A DNA stretch of 8,182 bases from CAXRGH01 sp964230195 (GTDB lineage: Bacteria > Pseudomonadota > Gammaproteobacteria > Enterobacterales > Alteromonadaceae): assembly GCA_964230195.1 (NCBI GenBank), contig CAXRGH010000059.1, forward strand, positions 1-8,182, given 5' to 3'. Positions 6,335-8,182 of this stretch are shown here, in pieces. The stretch's first letter is position 1. Each line of letters opens with the position of its first letter. A program made the position numbers and the translations under genes. The notes beneath the pieces were generated by a model. It was not told the origin of the DNA. It did not search any database and was given only the letters and a program-made list of their open reading frames with translations.

Positions 6335-6928
6335 ATGCAAACTAATAAATTACTAAGAAGCCTACTGGTTGCTGTTCCAGCACTTACTCTTATTGCTTGT
6401 GGATCTACGTCAAACGTAGATGACCAAGTTGAAGCGAACAAGAACGACACTGTCGTTACCGATACAAGCAGTGGTGTTCAACTTTCTCCTGCGGCAGAAA
6501 TCGTAAACCCACAAGAGCAAATTCGTAAGCAAATTAAAGAAGTGAGCGGCTCTGCTGCAGCATCTTCTTCAAGCGTTGAGAGTACTTCTGAGTATTTTGA
6601 TGACTTGGCAATTTACTTTGACTTCGACCGCGCAAGTGTTCGTTCTGAAGATTTTGACGTTCTTGATGCTCACGCTGCATTTTTAGTGTCAAACCCTTCA
6701 TGGTCGGTTGTTGTTGAAGGACATTGTGACGAGCGTGGTACTCCAGAATACAACATCGCGTTGGGTGAGCGTCGTGCAAAATCGGTTCAAACTTACCTGC
6801 AGAATTCTGGTGTTCAAGCATCTCAAATTACTGTTGTATCATACGGTGAAGAAAAGCCTGTAGACACGTCACATTCTCGTGAGGCGTATTCAGTTAACCG
6901 TCGCGCAGTATTAGTCTATCAACAATAA
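6335..6928 (+). CDS. pal: Peptidoglycan-associated lipoprotein Pal
   Basis: Pal is an outer-membrane lipoprotein that binds peptidoglycan noncovalently and works with TolB to hold the outer membrane to the wall, especially at the septum. The precursor is 197 residues (E. coli 173). The lipoprotein signal has the lipobox LIAC with lipidated Cys22. Gly23 at the +2 position is not an inner-membrane retention signal. A long Ser/Asp/Glu-rich linker (about 24-88), with a run of Ser near 77-84, accounts for the extra length. The OmpA-like domain (about 90-197) contains IYFDFDRASV, VEGHCDERGTPEYN (127-140) and NIALGERRAKSV, which form the diaminopimelate-binding site. Cys131 replaces the Ala of E. 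coli. The ribosome binding site AAGGAA is 7 bases before the ATG. Confidence 0.98.
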   Translation: MQTNKLLRSLLVAVPALTLIACGSTSNVDDQVEANKNDTVVTDTSSGVQLSPAAEIVNPQEQIRKQIKEVSGSAAASSSSVESTSEYFDDLAIYFDFDRASVRSEDFDVLDAHAAFLVSNPSWSVVVEGHCDERGTPEYNIALGERRAKSVQTYLQNSGVQASQITVVSYGEEKPVDTSHSREAYSVNRRAVLVYQQ

Positions 6929-6944
6929 TTGGTAGGTGAAATTA

Positions 6945-7721
6945 ATGCGTAGAGTAGTAGTATTATCTGCTTCTTTGCTGTGCTTGGGCGTGACTCATGC
7001 CCAAGTGCCAGTCACCGATGCTGATACCAATGCTTTGGTGAAACGTGTTTCAACCCTTGAACGCGTTGTAGATGCTAAACGTGCGGGTCAGCACAATATG
7101 CAAACTCAACTTGAATCAGTTCAAGATGAAGTTGATCAACTCCGTGGCACACTAGAGACACATAGTCATAAACTAGAGCAAATCTTGGAGCGCCAACGAG
7201 AGCTGTACAGCGAGATAGATAAGCTCGTCTCCGTTACTGTGAATCAAAATTCAAACGTTGTTGCAATACCAAGTTCCCCTCAAAATAATTCTGTGGAAAT
7301 TGACAGTTCTGCAGTGATACAAACGCCACTCGCAATCGATCCTAAAGAGATGTATCAGAGTGCGGTAGACCTGGTAATTAAAGATAAACGCTATGACGAA
7401 GCGGTTCCAGCGTTTGAAGCGTTTTTGGCTGCACATCCTGACTCGACCTATGTGCCCAATGCACATTACTGGTTAGGGCAGTTGAAATTCAATCGAAGAG
7501 ATTGGCAAGCTTCCCAAAGTCACTTCTCTGTTGTGGTAAATCAATACCCAGACTCTAATAAGCGCCCAGCATCAATGCTGAAATTAGGTGATGCATTAGT
7601 TAATTTAGGTAACGTAGCAAAGGCACAAGAAACGTTTGAAGCATTGCAGGTAGAATATCCCGATTCTTCTGCCAAAAAGATTGCCGACAGCCGTTTGCGA
7701 AAGCTGAAACAGAAGAATTAA
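6945..7721 (+). CDS. cpoB: Cell division coordinator CpoB (YbgF)
   Basis: CpoB is a periplasmic protein that in E. coli binds TolA and PBP1B and coordinates wall synthesis with outer-membrane constriction. From ATG 6945 it is 258 residues (E. coli 263). The signal peptide ends near THA, residue 19. A coiled coil (about 28-97), known in the family to form trimers, includes LVKRVSTLERVVDAKR and LEQILERQRELYSEIDKL. A polar linker (about 98-132) is followed by three TPR-like repeats, at about 134-166, 171-203 and 208-240, with YPDS/HPDS turns and NAHYWLGQL. ATG 6945 is preferred because AGGTGA (6934-6939) lies 5 bases upstream. The in-frame GTG at 6936 falls within that site. It is the last gene of the Tol-Pal operon, 16 bases after pal. 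Confidence 0.95.
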   Translation: MRRVVVLSASLLCLGVTHAQVPVTDADTNALVKRVSTLERVVDAKRAGQHNMQTQLESVQDEVDQLRGTLETHSHKLEQILERQRELYSEIDKLVSVTVNQNSNVVAIPSSPQNNSVEIDSSAVIQTPLAIDPKEMYQSAVDLVIKDKRYDEAVPAFEAFLAAHPDSTYVPNAHYWLGQLKFNRRDWQASQSHFSVVVNQYPDSNKRPASMLKLGDALVNLGNVAKAQETFEALQVEYPDSSAKKIADSRLRKLKQKN

Positions 7722-7756
7722 TCACACTGTTGTTTGAAAAATCACCGTTCAGTGCA

Positions 7757-7781
7757 ATTTATCAAATAAATGTCATTTTTT
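7757..7781 (+). terminator. Weak possible terminator after cpoB
   Basis: ATTTAT (7757-7762) and ATAAAT (7766-7771) form a 6-bp AT-only stem with a CAA loop. Four bases later comes a run of six T residues (7776-7781). The position, 35 bases after the cpoB stop and just before the tRNA promoter, fits an operon end. The stem has no G-C pairs and would be unstable, so this is a weak call. Read-through into the tRNAs is possible. Confidence 0.25.
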
Positions 7782-7783
7782 AG

Positions 7784-7820
7784 TTGCACCAAACTTAGAT
7801 TTGTATATCATAAGCGCCCG
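7784..7820 (+). promoter_or_regulatory. Probable stable-RNA promoter for the tRNA-Lys pair
   Basis: TTGCAC (7784-7789) and TATCAT (7806-7811), 16 bases apart, form a sigma-70-like promoter. They are followed by a GC-rich stretch, GCGCCCG at 7814-7820. Such a GC-rich discriminator between the -10 and the start site is characteristic of tRNA and rRNA promoters under stringent (ppGpp) control. The start would be near 7818, leaving a 5' leader of about 31 bases. The -35 match is only moderate. Confidence 0.5.
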
Positions 7821-7836
7821 TCGCATTGAGTGACGG
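7818..7836 (+). other. Leader hairpin of the tRNA transcript
   Basis: CCGTCGC (7818-7824) and GTGACGG (7830-7836) can pair as a 7-bp stem with one G-U pair and an ATTGA loop. It lies at the predicted 5' end of the tRNA precursor, just before the first mature tRNA at 7849. It may shape the leader for RNase P or RNase E processing, which is inference. Overlap with the GC-rich discriminator may explain part of the symmetry. Confidence 0.3.
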
Positions 7837-7848
7837 AAGTATTTCGAA

Positions 7849-7924
7849 GGGTCGTTAGCTCAGTTGGTAGAGCAGTTGACTTTTAATCAATTGGTCGCTG
7901 GTTCGAATCCAGCACGACCCACCA
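7849..7924 (+). tRNA. tRNA-Lys (anticodon UUU), first copy
   Basis: A 76-base cloverleaf with CCA encoded. The acceptor arms GGGTCGT/ACGACCC pair fully. The D arm contains AGCTCAGTTGGTAGAGC. The anticodon stem TTGAC/TCAA-type arm carries loop CTTTTAA with anticodon TTT. The T arm is CTGGTTCGAATCCAG. This is tRNA-Lys(UUU), which reads AAA and AAG. Lysine tRNAs at this spot between cpoB and nadA are also found in E. coli. It is followed by a 26-base spacer and an identical second copy, and both are probably cut from one precursor. Confidence 0.97.
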
Positions 7925-7950
7925 CTTCAGAAATACGCAACTTGTTTTAT

Positions 7951-8026
7951 GGGTCGTTAGCTCAGTTGGTAGAGCAGTTGACTTTTAATCAATTGGTCGC
8001 TGGTTCGAATCCAGCACGACCCACCA
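7951..8026 (+). tRNA. tRNA-Lys (anticodon UUU), second copy
   Basis: Identical to the copy at 7849-7924 over all 76 bases, including the encoded CCA and anticodon TTT. The 26-base spacer between them (7925-7950) is unrelated to the sequence before the first copy. The second copy therefore has no promoter of its own visible and is likely co-transcribed. No clear terminator follows. The T-run at 8115-8120 has no good hairpin next to it. Confidence 0.97.
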
Positions 8027-8057
8027 TTCCAATACTGCCCTCACACATTTATCATCT

Positions 8058-8107
8058 TATACACAAGCAACCCATCGAGTGCATTTTCATGTTCAAATGT
8101 GTATACT
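8058..8107 (+). promoter_or_regulatory. Inverted repeat and possible nadA promoter
   Basis: TATACACA (8058-8065) and TGTGTATA (8098-8105) are perfect 8-base inverted arms 32 bases apart. The right arm overlaps TATACT (8102-8107), a good -10 candidate 28 bases before the nadA ATG. The matching -35 is poor (TGCATT at 8080-8085, spacing 16). Two distant half-sites flanking and covering a promoter would suit a repressor of NAD synthesis. The sequence does not resemble the enterobacterial NadR box (TGTTTA-N6-TAAACA), and the regulator is unknown. Confidence 0.3.
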
Positions 8108-8135
8108 ACGGCAAATTTTTTCTGCGAGATAAGCA

Positions 8136-8182
8136 ATGACCGTAGCACAATTAAGTACCAAAGTAGATTATCCATTTCCAGC
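8136..8182 (+). CDS. nadA: Quinolinate synthase NadA, N-terminal fragment cut by window end
   Basis: Only 15 complete codons are present, beginning MTVAQLS and ending DYPFP. The YPFP motif at residues 12-15 matches the N-terminus of E. coli NadA (IYPFPPKP), and nadA follows the cpoB-tRNA cluster in E. coli as well. NadA is a cytoplasmic [4Fe-4S] enzyme that condenses iminoaspartate with dihydroxyacetone phosphate to quinolinate in NAD synthesis. Its cluster cysteines lie outside the window. A weak ribosome binding site (GAGATAAG, 8126-8133) precedes the ATG. The call rests on position and a short match. Confidence 0.72.
   Translation, partial: MTVAQLSTKVDYPFP

Noticed and set aside
7849..8026. 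tRNA repeats as prophage or island attachment sites
   Set aside because: No integrase or foreign DNA lies between the copies. Only a 26-base spacer separates two full tRNA genes.
7864..8139. A 91-residue open frame across both tRNA genes, with VEQLTFNQLVAGSNPARP appearing twice
   Set aside because: This is the well-known false protein made by translating tRNA genes. The repeated peptide comes from the duplicated tRNA-Lys.

Overview
The window looks like chromosomal DNA of a marine-type gammaproteobacterium, most likely of the order Alteromonadales. This rests on recalled protein similarity to E. coli, moderate-to-low GC content, and the gene order ruvC-ruvA-ruvB / ybgC-tolQ-tolR-tolA-tolB-pal-cpoB / tRNA-Lys x2 / nadA. 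The ybgC-to-nadA order is the same as in E. coli. The direct link of ruvCAB to ybgC (E. coli has cyd genes there) resembles pseudomonads and alteromonads. The genus cannot be fixed from the sequence alone. All recognised genes lie on the + strand.

Positions 46-2265 hold the Holliday-junction processing set. RuvA and RuvB form the branch-migration motor and RuvC is the resolvase. All catalytic residues checked are intact. A 60-base gap separates ruvA from ruvB and holds one good half of a LexA-like box.

Positions 2266-2726 are a 461-base AT-rich gap. Its clearest feature is a textbook intrinsic terminator that works only on the minus strand. It sits just downstream of a short minus-strand reading frame with coding-like base use. 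This is the best candidate in the window for something undescribed: a small minus-strand mRNA or sRNA convergent with ruvB. The gap also holds an 18-base dyad and possible -10 elements for the tol operon.

Positions 2727-7721 hold the complete Tol-Pal cell-envelope operon, with tight or overlapping gene junctions from ybgC to tolB and short gaps before pal and cpoB. TolQ-TolR is the proton-driven motor, TolA the periplasm-spanning arm, TolB the periplasmic propeller, Pal the peptidoglycan-binding lipoprotein, and CpoB the TolA/PBP1B-linked coordinator. YbgC is a hotdog thioesterase. TolA is unusual: only 230 residues, with a TonB-like Pro/Lys-rich segment where E. coli has a long Ala-rich helix.

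Positions 7722-8182 hold a probable stable-RNA promoter with a GC-rich discriminator, two identical tRNA-Lys(UUU) genes with encoded CCA, an inverted repeat overlapping a possible nadA -10, and the first 15 codons of nadA (quinolinate synthase), cut by the window end. Apart from the ruvB-ybgC gap, the window is conserved housekeeping DNA with no mobile elements, CRISPR arrays or defence genes.
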